Source: Tausonia pullulans
Taxonomy: Eukaryota > Basidiomycota > Tremellomycetes > Cystofilobasidiales > Mrakiaceae
Assembly: GCA_951802195.1 (NCBI GenBank)
Contig: OX637627.1
Location: forward strand, 186,001-250,000
DNA: 64,000 bases
Direction of reading: 5' to 3'
Position 1 is the first letter of the stretch; every line of letters starts with the position of its first letter. This document shows positions 22,680 through 36,707 of this stretch, piece by piece. Below the pieces are notes generated by a model. It saw only the letters and a program-made list of their open reading frames with translations. It was not told the origin of the DNA and did no database searches. A program made the translations under genes and the position numbers.

Positions 22680-24528
22680 ATGGCGACCTCTAAGCTCTCC
22701 GTGCTCACCCCAGAGCAGGAAGGTGCGTTGTCTTCCTCAACCACGAACTCGCGCGTCTCCACTCCACGTGAACCTCACGCTCATCCGTCTTCCATCGTCA
22801 CATAGATGTCATCCTCCGATCCCGCATGACGAATGATGAGCGGCCCCTCCGACGTGCCATCAAGAAGCTCGTTACAAGCGCTCCCTCGTCCGGCACTCCT
22901 GCTGCCATTGGTGCCTCCTCCTCAGCGGCCGAACAGTGGGATGCCCTCTCGTCCGAGTTTGAGAACGTTGAGCTTCTTGTCACCAAGGCGGGCCTCGTCG
23001 GCAACATGGAGGAGCGGATGAGGGCGTCGTATCGCGCCAAGGGGGACGAGATGGGTGAGTGGGGACGGTGCTCCGTCGTTCGGATGCGCGCGTTGTCAGG
23101 GCACGGTCTCAAGGCGGAGGAGAGGAAGGCTGCACGACCACAGCCCTTATGACTCGCTCGTGGGAAGAGCGGTCAGAAGAGTTGTATATGTTGCGCTTGG
23201 CTCAAGAACCGCATTTGCGAGCCTCGCGAGTAGACAGGCGCGTCTCGTCTGTTCCTAGCGCGTCTCGACGAGTGTCTTTCTTGCGTTCTCCCTCCTTTAG
23301 GCGTATCCCTGTTCCACCCTTTCAGACTCGATCGCTCACGCAGTTTCACTCACTCCCTCAGACCGCTCTCAAGCCGCTCTCCGGGAGGAAATTACCTCGC
23401 TTAAGGCTCAACTCCGTGCAGCCGAGATCGAGCGCCAGCACAAGATGGCATACGACGACATCGCGCGCAAGATCCTTGCCGTCGGGAAGCGAGACGAGCT
23501 GGAGCGGTGAGTACCATCCAGATCTCACTCTTGTGCTACACGGGCGAGTGTGCTGACGTTGAGCACGGGCGGACAGGGACATTGCGACACTGAGCAACTC
23601 GGTCGGCGCCATCCAGACGACGCATTCCCAGCTCGTTCAGACGCTCAGCTCCCGGAAGGAGGCGTTCGATGCGCTGATGGTTGCGCTCGATGCCGTACGG
23701 GCCATTGTACCGCCCAAATCGGAAACGGAGGAAGGGGAAGAGGAGGGCGTTGAGGAGGAAGGCGCTACTCCCGGGCAAATGTTGACAGGGGAGGCGACGC
23801 CTGCTGGTGGGCAGAGCAAGCAAGGCTCAGCGAGTCCCAAGGGGGAGGAAGGGGTTGCCGAGGAGGACGAGGAGGACGATGAGGGGGAGGGAAGGCGAGC
23901 TGACCCGAAGAAGGTTGTGGCTCCGCCACTGCCACCAGCAGCGGAAGGAGGCTTATCGTCGATGGCATCCAGCACAGCGGCGACTTCCCCGGCACCTCCT
24001 CCAGCCCTCATGTCCGACATCGTCCTGCAAGAGGATGAAGCCTCTGTGGTTCTTCTTGTCGCAGAGGAGCAGGAGCAGGAGCAGGAGTCCACCACCGCCG
24101 TGACGCCCCTCCCCACAGCCGCCCTCGTCGCCAACCACCCTCTACCTCTCCCCGCCTCGTCCTCCCCACTCTCTGAGGCCGTCGCGGCCCCTTCCTCTCC
24201 ACCATCAACAACAGCGGCTCAAGACTACTCTGACGCCGCCTCTTCGGGCCCCGGGCTCAGCACGAGCGACCTCAAGTCAGCGAGCAGCCAATTCCGGCAT
24301 CTCTCGGCGTCCCAGTCTCCTGCTCCTTCTACGCCGAGTTCATCGGGGGTCAGAAAGCGAGCTGCGCCTGCGCCCGCGGTTACTGAGGGGACCCAGGGAA
24401 AGAAGGCGAGGCTGTCGGAGGCGCCAGAGCCGGTGGAAGTGGTTGACGAAGGCGCGGAGAGTGAGCTCACGCCAGAGGAAGATGAGGAGAAGGAGGAGGA
24501 GGAGGAAGAGGGCGGCAGCGAGGTCTGA
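22680..24528 (+). CDS. THO complex subunit 7 (THOC7)-like protein with long acidic tail
   Basis: THO couples transcription to mRNA export in the nucleus. Phased exons 22680-22722, 22806-23054, about 23363-23508 and about 23577-24528 give MATSKLSVLTPEQEDVILRS, TNDERPLRRAIKKL, WDALSSEFENVELLVTKAGL and RSQAALREEITSLKAQLRAA, then EIERQHKMAYDDIARKIL and RDIATLSNSVGAIQTTHSQL. The coiled-coil pattern with E-R-x-x-K-x-x-Y-D-x-x-A-x-x-I is the Tho7 family signature. After about residue 200 a tail of roughly 270 residues follows, rich in Glu, Ala, Ser and Pro. It ends in a basic AKKARLSE-like patch and a run of glutamates. Metazoan THOC7 is about 200 residues, so the tail is an addition. Family call by motif; moderately confident. 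Confidence 0.72.
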
Positions 24529-25034
24529 GGCTGGGGCAATGGTGATGCTATGGTTCTACGGTTCTTGGGACCAACCGTCGTCCGGGAGATCCTTCAGCGT
24601 GACAAGCGGACGAGTCCTCGTCAGCGGCTAGAGAAAGCACCAGCTTTGATCTCGGGATACGAATCAAGGTTATCACGGAACAGAGTAAGCTAGCCGCATC
24701 GTGCAAGACACGATAAGCCAGGGAATGAAAGTATCGAGATCATCCTGCAGTAGACGGAATGTCACTGGCCTTATAAGTCCTCTCTTCCCCCTCCCGCGCC
24801 CGGCTTCCGCTCACGTCTTTGCTTTCTCGCGCCAAATCGCAAGGCACAGAACTCAAATTACAAGACAAGGGCAACCATCCATGTTGATCGGAGTATGGAG
24901 GAGACTGGGAACACGTGATGGGCGAGGGGAAAGACGAGCGGAGCGAGGGCAGGGAGTAAATGAGATAGTAGAGTCCAAAAATAACAGAAAGAAAAGTAAT
25001 TTTTTGTGTGAGCCTGAGACACGATTTAAACTAC
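24529..25034. other. Convergent intergenic region between THO7-like gene and UGP1
   Basis: About 500 nt with both 3' UTRs. Less GC-rich near 24950-25030 (AAAAATAACAG, TTTTTTG). No gene seen. Confidence 0.5.
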
Positions 25035-27477
<2,443 letters not shown>

Positions 27478-28676
27478 GATGGGATGGAAAGGAAAGAGGG
27501 GAGAGGGAGGGCTGAAGCGGAGGGCCGAACGCGGAAAGTGGGGAGGGGGGAGAGGGGGGGGGACGAGGGCAACGTCAGTGAGATGGCCCGAGAGAGAGGC
27601 CCAAGGATAAAAAAGAGCGCGTCGCCAGCGCGCGTGCAACGGAAAGGGAGAAGAATGGAGAAGGGAGAAATACGAGATCCCCCACCGCTGGCATCCTCCT
27701 TGTAAGAGAGAGGGCGTGCAGGAACAAACGAAACGTGGGTCAAGGGTCGGCACTCACGAGTCTGGGAGATGGCAGCAGGACAGAAGATGAAGACAAGAGC
27801 CAAGCCGGCGCCGCGAGGACGGGAGCAGTGAGAGTCAGAATACTGTGTCTTTGCCTTGCTAAGCGAGGAGGGGAGGGGGAAGGCGGGGGATGTACTTTGG
27901 AGGAGAGGAGGTGGTTGTTGGAACGAAACGAGGGCGGCCGCGTCGGGCGCTTTGGCTGTGGGTGGGTGACCTGCGGCTCCTGTGGTCCGCCTGGGGTCCA
28001 GCCGCTGCTGTCTCCGGTTTGACGGACGGCTGGGACGCGGGGAAAGGTTGAAGGGAGCGAAAGAATTAGGCCGCGCTCTGGAGTCCCACGGAAGCGGCGC
28101 AACGGCCCCAAATCCAGCAAAGGGCCAGAGCCAGGAGTGACGCCGTGGACCGGCGTGGTGGCGCCGTCGGCGGGACTGGACCAAGGGAAGGACGGCGAGA
28201 TGGAATGGAAGACTCGGTTCTATCGGGGCAAGGTTCCAGGCAGTAAGAGGAGAAGACCAGAGGCCGGCGAGAGGAAGGAAGGAGGGAATCCTTCAGCTGG
28301 ATCCATGAAGGCCCTGGATTCTGCCTCTCCGCATGGCTGGATGGTGGCGGCCCTGCTGGCAAAAGACCGAGGTTGCGGAGTATGAGCGGCAGTTGCAGAG
28401 GAGCATTCATCACAGGGCTTGGTCGCTGGGTGCCTAATGGCTGGTCGGCGATGTCTGAAGCGAGCTCCCCGCTGGGTGGGCGGATTGTCAAGTCCAGACA
28501 TGGGCAGGCATGCGGCGCTCTTAAGGGAGAGCAGAATGTCGCAATCTTGGTGCAGCAGGGGTTCCGTCATCACCAGCCATTCAGGCAAACAACCAAACCA
28601 CTGTTTCGCCGATGCACCAACCAATTCCGCAGTCGTAAAGGTCATCAATGCACACTTCCCCCATCTCTCCTCTCCA
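27478..28676. other. 1.2 kb upstream of UGP1, no separate gene seen
   Basis: Lies between the UGP1 start and the MAD2 stop, both on the minus strand. The minus-strand frame 27375-28184 is open but Pro/Ser/Arg-rich with no motif. Donor-like GTGAGTGCCG on the minus strand near 27760 suggests a spliced UGP1 5' UTR. This is therefore probably promoter plus leader of a highly expressed gene. Confidence 0.45.
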
Positions 28677-29921
28677 TCAGTCCATCTTGTACGCCACGAG
28701 TGCCTCGAGCTTGTGGACGTTCGTGCTGAAGCTCCGGAGGCGGACCTGCTCGACCTTGGACGCGTCGATGAGGTGAGCGTCAGACTCCACCCATTCTTTC
28801 GGAGGGGCACCCTCTTCATCCGAGGCGGAGGTGTAAGCGAGGATGTTGAACGTGCCTGTCGGGGAGAGCGTTATGGATCAGCGTTGACCGCCTCGTGGCG
28901 AGTGAGCATGGGCAGACTAGGAGAGACAAAGAGGGTAGGCGGGCCCCGCTGACGGCATCATCTACCCCGGAAGGGAACTGCACAGCAAGATTGCGCGTGC
29001 CAGATGCTGACGAAGCGAGAAAGAGAGGAAGGGAGACGGGCAGAGACAAGGCCGAGCGAGGAAAGATGACCGGCCGGTCGCCACATCATTATTGGGAGAA
29101 GCGCGGCACTCACAAGGCTCATCCAGCATCGGCAGGAAAGTAACGGATGAGGTGATCTGCTTCATGATCTCCCGGATCTCGCCCTGGACCTCTTTCTCCG
29201 TCTTTGCCTTGCCGGGAGGGGTTGCCGGTGGTGCACTGGGCCGCATACAAGGGGAGGTCAGTTAGTCAGGACGCGTGGGGTTCAGACGCGCGCCGCCGCA
29301 AACGCACTCAGCCGATGACTCTCCACCCGGGCCAGCAGCAGCCCCCTCCATCTTGACATCGAACTGCCAGCGCTCGAGCGTCTCCCGCGTGTCCTTGGAC
29401 ATGATGGCGAGGACGAGACGCGAAATTGAGCCGGACATGAGCCAAGCTTCGGAAGTTTGGACGGGTGCTTGCCATTGTCAGCAAGCGAGAAGACCGGGCG
29501 AGGGCAAGAGCGAGAGCGCACCCTGGACCTGCTCGGTGATGGCGGCGAGATAAGTCTTGAGGTTCTCGTCCGTTGAGACGAGCATGGGCAGGCCGTATCT
29601 GAGAGAAGCGAGGAAGATGAGCTCGATGATGAGTGGGAGAGAAGGGGAGCAGAGCCCGATCTCTCTCGCTCACTCACTCACTTCTTGACCATCTTGAAGT
29701 CATCCGAGGGATAAATGCCCCGCTGATAGAGGATGCTGTTCTGTTTCGGGAGAGAGCCGGAGCGGGAGAATATTAGCCCTGAGTGAGACGCGTCGCGTGA
29801 AGGTGCGAGGGACAACGACGGGACGCACGACGCTGAAGTCGAAGAACTCGGTGACGATCTTGGTCGACCCTTTGAGGGAGATCGCCTGGGCCGTCTTCTG
29901 GGGCGCGGTCTTAGTGGCCAT
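28677..29921 (-). CDS. MAD2: Spindle assembly checkpoint protein Mad2 (HORMA domain)
   Basis: Mad2 binds Cdc20 and Mad1 at unattached kinetochores and restrains the anaphase-promoting complex. Minus-strand exons give MATKTAPQKTAQAISLKGST, KIVTEFFDFS, NSILYQRGIYPSDDFKMVKK, YGLPMLVSTDENLKTYLAAI and SGSISRLVLAIMSKDTRETL, then ERWQFDVKMEG, EKEVQGEIREIMKQITSSVT, FLPMLDEPC and the tail EQVRLRSFSTNVHKLEALVA, YKMD. This follows yeast and human Mad2 closely (LKGS.KIV.EFF, NSILYQRGIYP, ERWQFD, ITSSVTFLP). The safety-belt end is shorter at the tip (YKMD). An extra Ala/Gly/Pro-rich loop sits after WQFDVKMEG. Several short introns. It is divergent from the kinesin-6 gene. Confidence 0.95.
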
Positions 29922-30135
29922 CGTGAGAGAAGGTGAAGGAGGAGGAGGGGGAGGAAAGTAGGAGGGGCAAGGGTGAGCGTCGGACGGGGAGAACGGAGAG
30001 GCGGTTGATTTCTCTTTTGGCTAGGAGAGTGAGACGCGTCTTCCCTTCCACTCAACCTCCATCAAGACCACACCGCCACAACCATCGTCGCCTCCATCCC
30101 ACCAAGCTACACTCAACCGCCCGTCTTCCACACAT
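29922..30135. promoter_or_regulatory. Shared 214-bp promoter of MAD2 and kinesin-6, with ACGCGT palindrome
   Basis: The two start codons are 214 bp apart and point outward. The perfect 10-bp palindrome AGACGCGTCT spans 30032-30041 and contains ACGCGT (30034-30039), the MluI cell-cycle box core. The MAD2 side is purine-rich on the plus strand. Co-regulation in mitosis is inferred from the two products. Confidence 0.5.
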
Positions 30136-33100
30136 ATGGCCGAGGCTAAGACCCCTGCCCGCGCTACCCGCGCCTCGACTCGCATCCCCGCTAGTGCCCC
30201 TCGCCCGTCGGCCCATCCGTCGTCGTCGTCGACGACCTCGACGCCGTCCACGAGCCGAATCGCCACTCTCAACCCCACGACGACCGTAAAAAAAAAGGTC
30301 GAGAGGCCCGCCTGGGGAACCTCGAAGAGGGCTGCTGAGCCCATAAAGGCAGTGAGTATCATTAAGCGAAGCGATCTGCATCTGACAAGGAGACAAGGGA
30401 GCTCGATCCTCTTCGGTCAACACGCGCCGGCCTGTCAACCGCACCTCAGCCCAAGCTTCCCCTTCCGCTCTTCAAGCACTGACACGAACCATCCACCGTC
30501 CCAGTCTACTTCGTTAACGACCTCGCGCCTCCCGCCTCCGACCCCGTCGGTGGCGACCCCGAAGGCCGCTCCCGGCGGTGGAGGGATGGCCAAGTTCCTC
30601 ACGGCTGCCAACGCCTCAGTCCGCAAGATGGCCGCCCCGGCGCTCAGCAGACTCCAACAGGTTGCCAATGCCGGTCACAGCCATCTCTCGGGATCGGGTG
30701 AGAAGGAGAATATCAAGGTGGGTTAGGCGTGGCGCGCAGAACAACCGACTGTCCAGGCGTCGATGATCTTACTCTATTATGCTGCTCTCACTACGATAGG
30801 CGTTCCTGAGGATTCGGCCGACCCCCGAGGGTGTCGTCGCAGCCAACCCGTATCTCGAGATGAAGAGCGACACCGAGGTTGTCATGAACGCCCCGCCGGT
30901 GAGCACTCTTGGCCTCCCTTATGCCCGACGCGTCAAGTCAGTCGCGTGTCAACAAACACTTAACCTCTCCTTTACCCTCCCCTGACAGGACCCATTCCGC
31001 CCCAATGCGGCTCTCCGGCCTGCTCAGAAGTTCGCCTTCACCAAGGTCTTCCCGCCCGCCACGGCTCAGCCTGAGTTTTTCGCTGCGACCGCTCAGCCTC
31101 TCGTGCAGGTGTGTCGTCGCTCGCGCATGGTGGTGCTTGTTTTTCAACGACTGATACGTGCGACCGACTTAGAATCTGCTCGACGGCGAGAACGGCCTCA
31201 TCTTTGCGTATGGAGTCACAAACTCGGGCAAATCGTGAGTTATAAAAGGCATTCAAACGGGAAGACTACGGTAGCATAGTCTGACCCACCCTCTGTTTCC
31301 TCCCAGGTACACCATCCAAGGCGGCGCCGATGCCGACAAGACTGGGGACGAACGAGGTGTCATCCCCCGATCTGTTGACGTCGTCCTCAACAGCATTGTC
31401 GAGCATCAATCAAGCGCAAACGTGAGTCGGGGCGCGCGTATTCGTCGTCGGCGCTTGCTCTGACCCTCGACTCTCTCCAGCTCCGGCCGCATCTCCACTC
31501 GTCCGTGGAGATCCTGCCTACCAATGACACGACAACGAAGCTCTATCCGAGCGGATTCCTTCCGCCCTCGTCGTCCTCGTCTAGACAGTCGGTCGCCCTC
31601 GCTCCCAAGTTCAACAGCGAGTTGGCTCGGGATGCCACCGGTCGGTTGAAGACACCTTTCTATGCTTAAGATTACTGCAGCTCATGTAAACAAACGCCCT
31701 TCCACAGTCCTCAAGGTCGACAAGAACTACTCGTACGCGATGTTCATCTCGTATTGCGAGGTCTATAACGAAAAGGTGAGACTCTCCCGAGCGCGCTTCA
31801 TTGAGAGCTTCGGCCCATCCTGACACCACTTGCTCCAGATCTACGACCTCCTCGACACGAATCCCAGCGCCCCCTCCGCGTCCTCGTCCTTTGCACGTAC
31901 CCAGTCCACTCAAGCCCTCCCTCGCTCCTCCTCGCTCTACCCAGATACCGAGCGCGCGGGTCTCCACTCGGCAAGCAGCACTCTTCACCACCAGCAGCAG
32001 CTCAAGCGCAAGGGCCTCACCCTCAAGACTGACGCTGAGGGAGGAGGGAAGTACATCTCGGGTCTGAGGGAGGTCCGCTGCCGGACTCGCGAGGTTAGTC
32101 GTTGTTCCCAACTATTGCCTCACGTTGGGCTAGGCTAACAACCCTTGTCCTGAACCCCTATTTTTCTCACTTAGGAGGCAGAGGCGGTCATCGCAGCGGG
32201 TCTGGAGAACCGGCAGGTTTTTTCGACGCTCGCCAACGCCGTCTCGTCCCGCTCACACAGCGTCTTTACGCTCAAACTCGTCCGGGTCCATAATGGAGCG
32301 CCAGATGTGAGTTCCATGTTCCTCTGGCTTCCCTACTTTACATGACTTGACTAACCGCTGGTGTTGACACTCGAGCAGGACGTCTCGACGATGCAGACCG
32401 CTCGACTGTCAATCGTCGACCTCGCTGGGTCCGAGAGGGCGAAGAACACGGGCAGCACCGGTGCGTAATCCTCGTCGTCCTTCGCCACCCTTGAGGGACG
32501 TACGCTGAAATCTTCTTCTTCTTACCCAGGCGACCGGCTCAAGGAGGCCTCTTCGATCAATAAGAGTCTCATGGTCCTCGGCCAGTGCATGGAGGTCCTC
32601 CATGCGAACCAGAAGCGAAGCCAACGCAAGCCGACGATGGTGCCCTTCCGACATTCAAAACTCACGGAGATGTTCCAGAATTACTTTGTCGGTGACGGGC
32701 GTGCGGTCAGTTCCGTTCGGTTCCATGTGCGACCTCGTCTCCCTCGACTGATCCTCGCCCTCTCTTCGCTCGAGCAGGTCATGATGATCCACGTTAATCC
32801 CTTCGACACAGGTTTCGACGAAAACGCCCATGTCATGCAGTTCTCTGCACTCACTCGGGAAGTCATCACGGTCTCGCATGCTCCTGCGGCCCCTCCTCCC
32901 TCGACGAGATTCTTCAAAAAACCCGAGCTCTTTAGCAACTCGAGCTCGGATAGTGTTCACAAGGTCCCCTCCTCCTTCAGCACCACATCTAGCGTCCCAG
33001 CTCCGCCCGCTTCAAAGCCGACCGCTGTGATCCCGACTCATCGAACGGCCGCAGCCCTCTCTGGAGGAAAGCAGCCTGCCCCGCACATTCCAGTCAAGGC

Positions 33101-33881
33101 CGCTGCCACCGCCACGGCCCCAGCTGCTCCTGCCACCCGCAATGCTGTTGCTGCTGCTGCTGCGGGTAACGTCCTCCCTCCCACTACCTCGGGCTCTTCG
33201 CTCGCAACGGTCCTTGAGGACATCTCGCCTCGCATGAGCGGGATGAGCGAGGTCGACCGTGCGGCCGTCGAGGAGGAGCTGCGAGTCGTTCGAGGTGGGT
33301 CACTTCTTCGATTATGCTTTGAAAACCCATGACTGACTCCCGGAGGTACTCATTTGATCCACAGACGAAGAGTTGGTGGAGTTGGAGGAGGAGCATGAGG
33401 AAGATGAGGAAGATGACGATGACGAGGAGGACCAGCCGGACGTGATGGTCGAGCACCTCTTTGGCCTCGTCAAGGATCTCCGCATGAAGGTGCATCCTCC
33501 CTCTCTCTTTCTTTTCATCTTTTCTCCCTCTCCTTGGACTAACTTCTCTTCTTAATCAGGTTATGGAGCTTGAGATCCGGTGCGCTTCCATCGAAGCCGA
33601 GACGCGCGAGGAGCTCTCCCGAGACCACACCAAACGTCTCCGGGAGATGGAGCAGCTTTTCACGGAGCGTCTTCTTGATGGGGTGAGAGCTCATGCGCCC
33701 CTCTTCCTCGCATGCCTCCCGAGACTGACATGTGCTCGTTGTACTCAAGGCTATGAGCGGCGAGATTCTCAAAAGCAAGCAAATCGACGTCCTGCAGAGG
33801 TCGACAGCCAAGCCTCGTCCGACGCCAGCGAGGTTCGCGGGAGCGACGGCGCCTCGGGCGGTAGCGCTTGTTGTGGAGGAT

Positions 33882-33913
<32 letters not shown>

Positions 33914-34878
33914 TGAGGAGGACGATGAGGATGACGAAGAGGACGGTGACCACTCTCTCGTGAGTTCTCCTCTCTCTGTTTCAGATCCACAGCCTGACAC
34001 GTCTCATACCCAGGTCACCGACAGCAGCTTCGCCTCAGAGGACAGCCAAGAGTCCGCCTCGGAGCCTCCCTCGCCCTCACCCGCCATCACTGGAACTGAG
34101 GAGACAGACCTGCTTCCGGCGCTCCCTGTCAAGAACGTCACGGCTGCGCTGGCGGCTGCGTCGCTTGAGGAGGAAAATGATGATGAAGAGGAGCTTGAAG
34201 AAGGGGAGATCACGGAGGTTGGGGAAGGAGAAGTGGGGGAAGAGAGTGAGGAGGAGAACGAGGACGAGAACGATGAGGAGAGTGAGGAGGAGAACGAGGA
34301 CGAGGACGAAGTGAGTACGATCAGCTGTCGCGTTCTGAGAGAACCCTTCTGACTGGCTTGGACGATCTCGATACACAGGACTCATTCGTCATACAAGATA
34401 TTTCTGACAACGAGCAAGAGGAAGAAGAGAAGGAGGACATCGATGACGCCGACTCATCGTTCAACAGCGAGCCCCCTTCATCCGTCGAGTCGAGCCCGAT
34501 CCGGCCTTCTCGAATGAAGCGGACGACTCGGAGCTCTGTGGTGGCGGACTCTGCCTTGCCTGTTGTGACCAGCAAGCTCAAGGCCTCAGCGGCGCTTAAG
34601 GAGGTGACGAGCGCGCGCCAGGTCGATGAAGGATCGTTGCCGACTCCGGCGTCATCCTCCCCTGACGCCGCGCCGCTGAAGAAGAAGAAGAGGGTGCGTG
34701 ACGGTCCCTTTATGATAACAACCGCTCCACTCTAACGTACTGGCTCCTGCAGAAGCTTGGTGGCAGCAGAATGAAGACGGAGGCTGAGCTGCAAGCTCTT
34801 CAGGAGGGGAGCTTCAGCAGTGGGCCTGATGTTCCGCGGATGGTGAAGAGTGTCAGCGGGCGGGATATAAGGCAGTGA
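30136..34878 (+). CDS. Kinesin-6 family motor (KIF20/MKLP/Klp9-like)
   Basis: Mitotic plus-end motor family that acts at the central spindle. A Ser/Ala/Thr-rich basic N-terminus of about 170 residues precedes the motor: AFLRIRPTPEGVVAANPYLE, KFAFTKVFPPATAQPEFFAA, then the P-loop IFAYGVTNSGKSYTIQGG (split by the intron starting near 31236) and RGVIPRSVDVVLNSI. The YGVTNSGK..TIQG form with this context is characteristic of kinesin-6 (KIF20A reads YGVTNSGKTHTIQG). A long Ser/Gln-rich insertion (31850-32030) follows IYDLLDTN, matching the loop-6 insertion of that family. Switch I is NAVSSRSHSVFTL, switch II is IVDLAGSERAKNTGS, then NKSLMVLGQCMEVLH and VPFRHSKLTEMFQNYF. The tail has a coiled coil near 33370-33700 and three strongly acidic runs (33870-33950, 34160-34310, 34400-34450) before a basic end (KKKKR at about 34680). 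The motor nucleotide-binding residues look intact. Confidence 0.93.
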
Positions 34879-35090
34879 TCGTTCCAATTCTCTTTCTACG
34901 ATAGAAAATGTTGCTGTGCAAAGAATTCTTTCCAAGATGAGAAGAGGCAGCTGCGTGCTGGTGTCCAGCCTGCGCACCATCCTCCAGCGCCTGCTCTCCC
35001 CTCGCAAGGCGCCCGCTGCAAAATCCTGCCTGGTCGCTCCGCGTCGACCTTCCTTCTTTGACCTCAGCTCTCACCCCTCCCTTCTTCAAG

Positions 35091-36051
35091 ATGTCGTCGC
35101 GAAGCAACCTCAGGTACGGTCTCAACGCCGGACGCCCGACCACCTCGATCCCCAAGGTCGTTAAGCCCTCGCAGCGCAAGGGTGTCCAGTCCAAGGGAAC
35201 CCTCGTCGTTCGCTCGGTCATCCGGGAGGTCAGTCCAGTCTCATATGAGCGCCCTGTCTCCGAGCAGGAGCGTCTACGAGAGGGACCAGTACTGATGTGA
35301 TAAGTTGCTTTCTCTTTGTTTCTTTCTCGCCCTCTCGTTCGTCTGGCCCTGTGTTGTTGCTGGTTTCGCTCGTCCTGGTCGCTCCTTTCTCCCCGCCCTG
35401 GCGCTGTCGCACGCCCGTCTGCCGCTGGCTTTCCTCGATTTCTCCTTCGTTCGGCTCTGCCTTTGCGCGTGCATTGCGTCCAGGTCGCCGGCTACTCTCC
35501 CTACGAGAAGAGGGTCATGGAGCTCCTCAGGAACTCCAAGGACAAGAAGGCCAGGAAGCTCACCAAGAAGCGTGTACGTAGAAGTGTCTCAAGCTCGCGC
35601 GAGCTGAAGGCGGTCGCAGGGCGCGAGTCGCTCTCGTCCTGCCGTCTGCCTGCCCTTTCAAGCAGCGGTCTGACATGCCCCTCTCTCTTGTCCCTTTTTC
35701 CTCTCCTCTTGCCTCTTCCTCGCTCATCCTGCCTGGTTCATCTCCACTCGACGTCGTTGGAAACTTGGTCCCCTTTCGCTCGTCGCCCACCCGTGCTCGA
35801 CACCTGCGCCGCACACGAACTTTCCGTCCTCGCGCTTTCCTCTGGCGCAACGTCCGGCCTACCTCCAGCTCGGTACCCTCCTCCGTTCCAAGCGCAAGCT
35901 TGAGGAGCTCACCAACGCCATCCAGGTGCGTCGCTGTCTCAGTCTCCTGCCGGCTGGCTTCCTTGTTCCTCCTGCACGCGTGGACAGCGCTGATCCGCGA
36001 CTGCCCTTCCTTTCTCACCTTCTGCAGGAGGCTCGTCGCGCCGGCCACTAA
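35091..36051 (+). CDS. RPL36: Cytosolic 60S ribosomal protein eL36
   Basis: Four exons: 35091 to about 35229 ([40 protein letters not shown]), about 35485-35573 ([30 protein letters not shown]), about 35868-35923 ([19 protein letters not shown]) and 36029-36051 (EARRAGH, stop 36049-36051). The [17 protein letters not shown] and KRKLEE segments define eL36. Length is about 100 residues, as usual. The introns (roughly 255, 290 and 105 nt) are long for a gene this small, as is common in ribosomal protein genes. I looked for C/D-box snoRNA signals in them and found none convincing. It starts only 212 nt after the kinesin stop, on the same strand. Confidence 0.95.
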
Positions 36052-36707
36052 GCTGCTCCAACCCCCCCATATCTCTATGTCGGGTTTCGGTTCTAGCGCT
36101 TTGCCTGTGTTGTCGCGCGGGAGGAAAATACGGATTATGCCAAATATGCGGCCTCGTCGGATCCTCCCAGACGGCCTTCTTGCATTCAGCGCATTCAGTG
36201 AGCGAGCTTCGGGCTCGAGACAGCGACGCTTCGCCAAACTTTTCTGTCTCCTTCTCATGTGCGATGGGGAGAATGACGTGGAGCAGTAGTGTGCGATGTT
36301 GGAGAGCAGAAGGAGAGGTCTGGACAGACTTCATACGTTAGGTCGGTCGGCTCAAGGGAGCGTGTGCCTGCGTGTCTGGCGCATCTGTGCGCGCGCCAGC
36401 TTGCTGTCATCAGTCTTGCTCGCTCTCTCATCACTGGGCCTGGCATCCTCAGTATCGAGAGATAGTCAACGCATTGGCCATCAGTGACCATGTTGAGAAC
36501 GGGTGGAACAGGGAGAGGTCAGCGGTTGTGCGAGTGAATGCGTTTGCGTGTCCTTCCCCCGTCCTTAGGTGCAGCTCCTTTGCCAGAGCACTCTCGTTCA
36601 CAGGTATTTGTGAGAAGTAGAAGCATTATCATCAGAGGGAAACCGAAAGAAAAAGTTGCGAAAGAGGCTCGATCTCGTTCGCACGTGAGCGCACAGCTGC
36701 GTCCCAC
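36052..36707. other. Convergent intergenic region between eL36 and TDP1
   Basis: About 650 nt containing both 3' UTRs. Small open frames on both strands carry no motif. Nothing else seen. Confidence 0.5.

Noticed and set aside
35230-36028. Possible snoRNAs in eL36 introns
   Set aside because: Introns are long, but no paired C (RTGATGA) and D (CTGA) boxes with a closing stem were found by eye.
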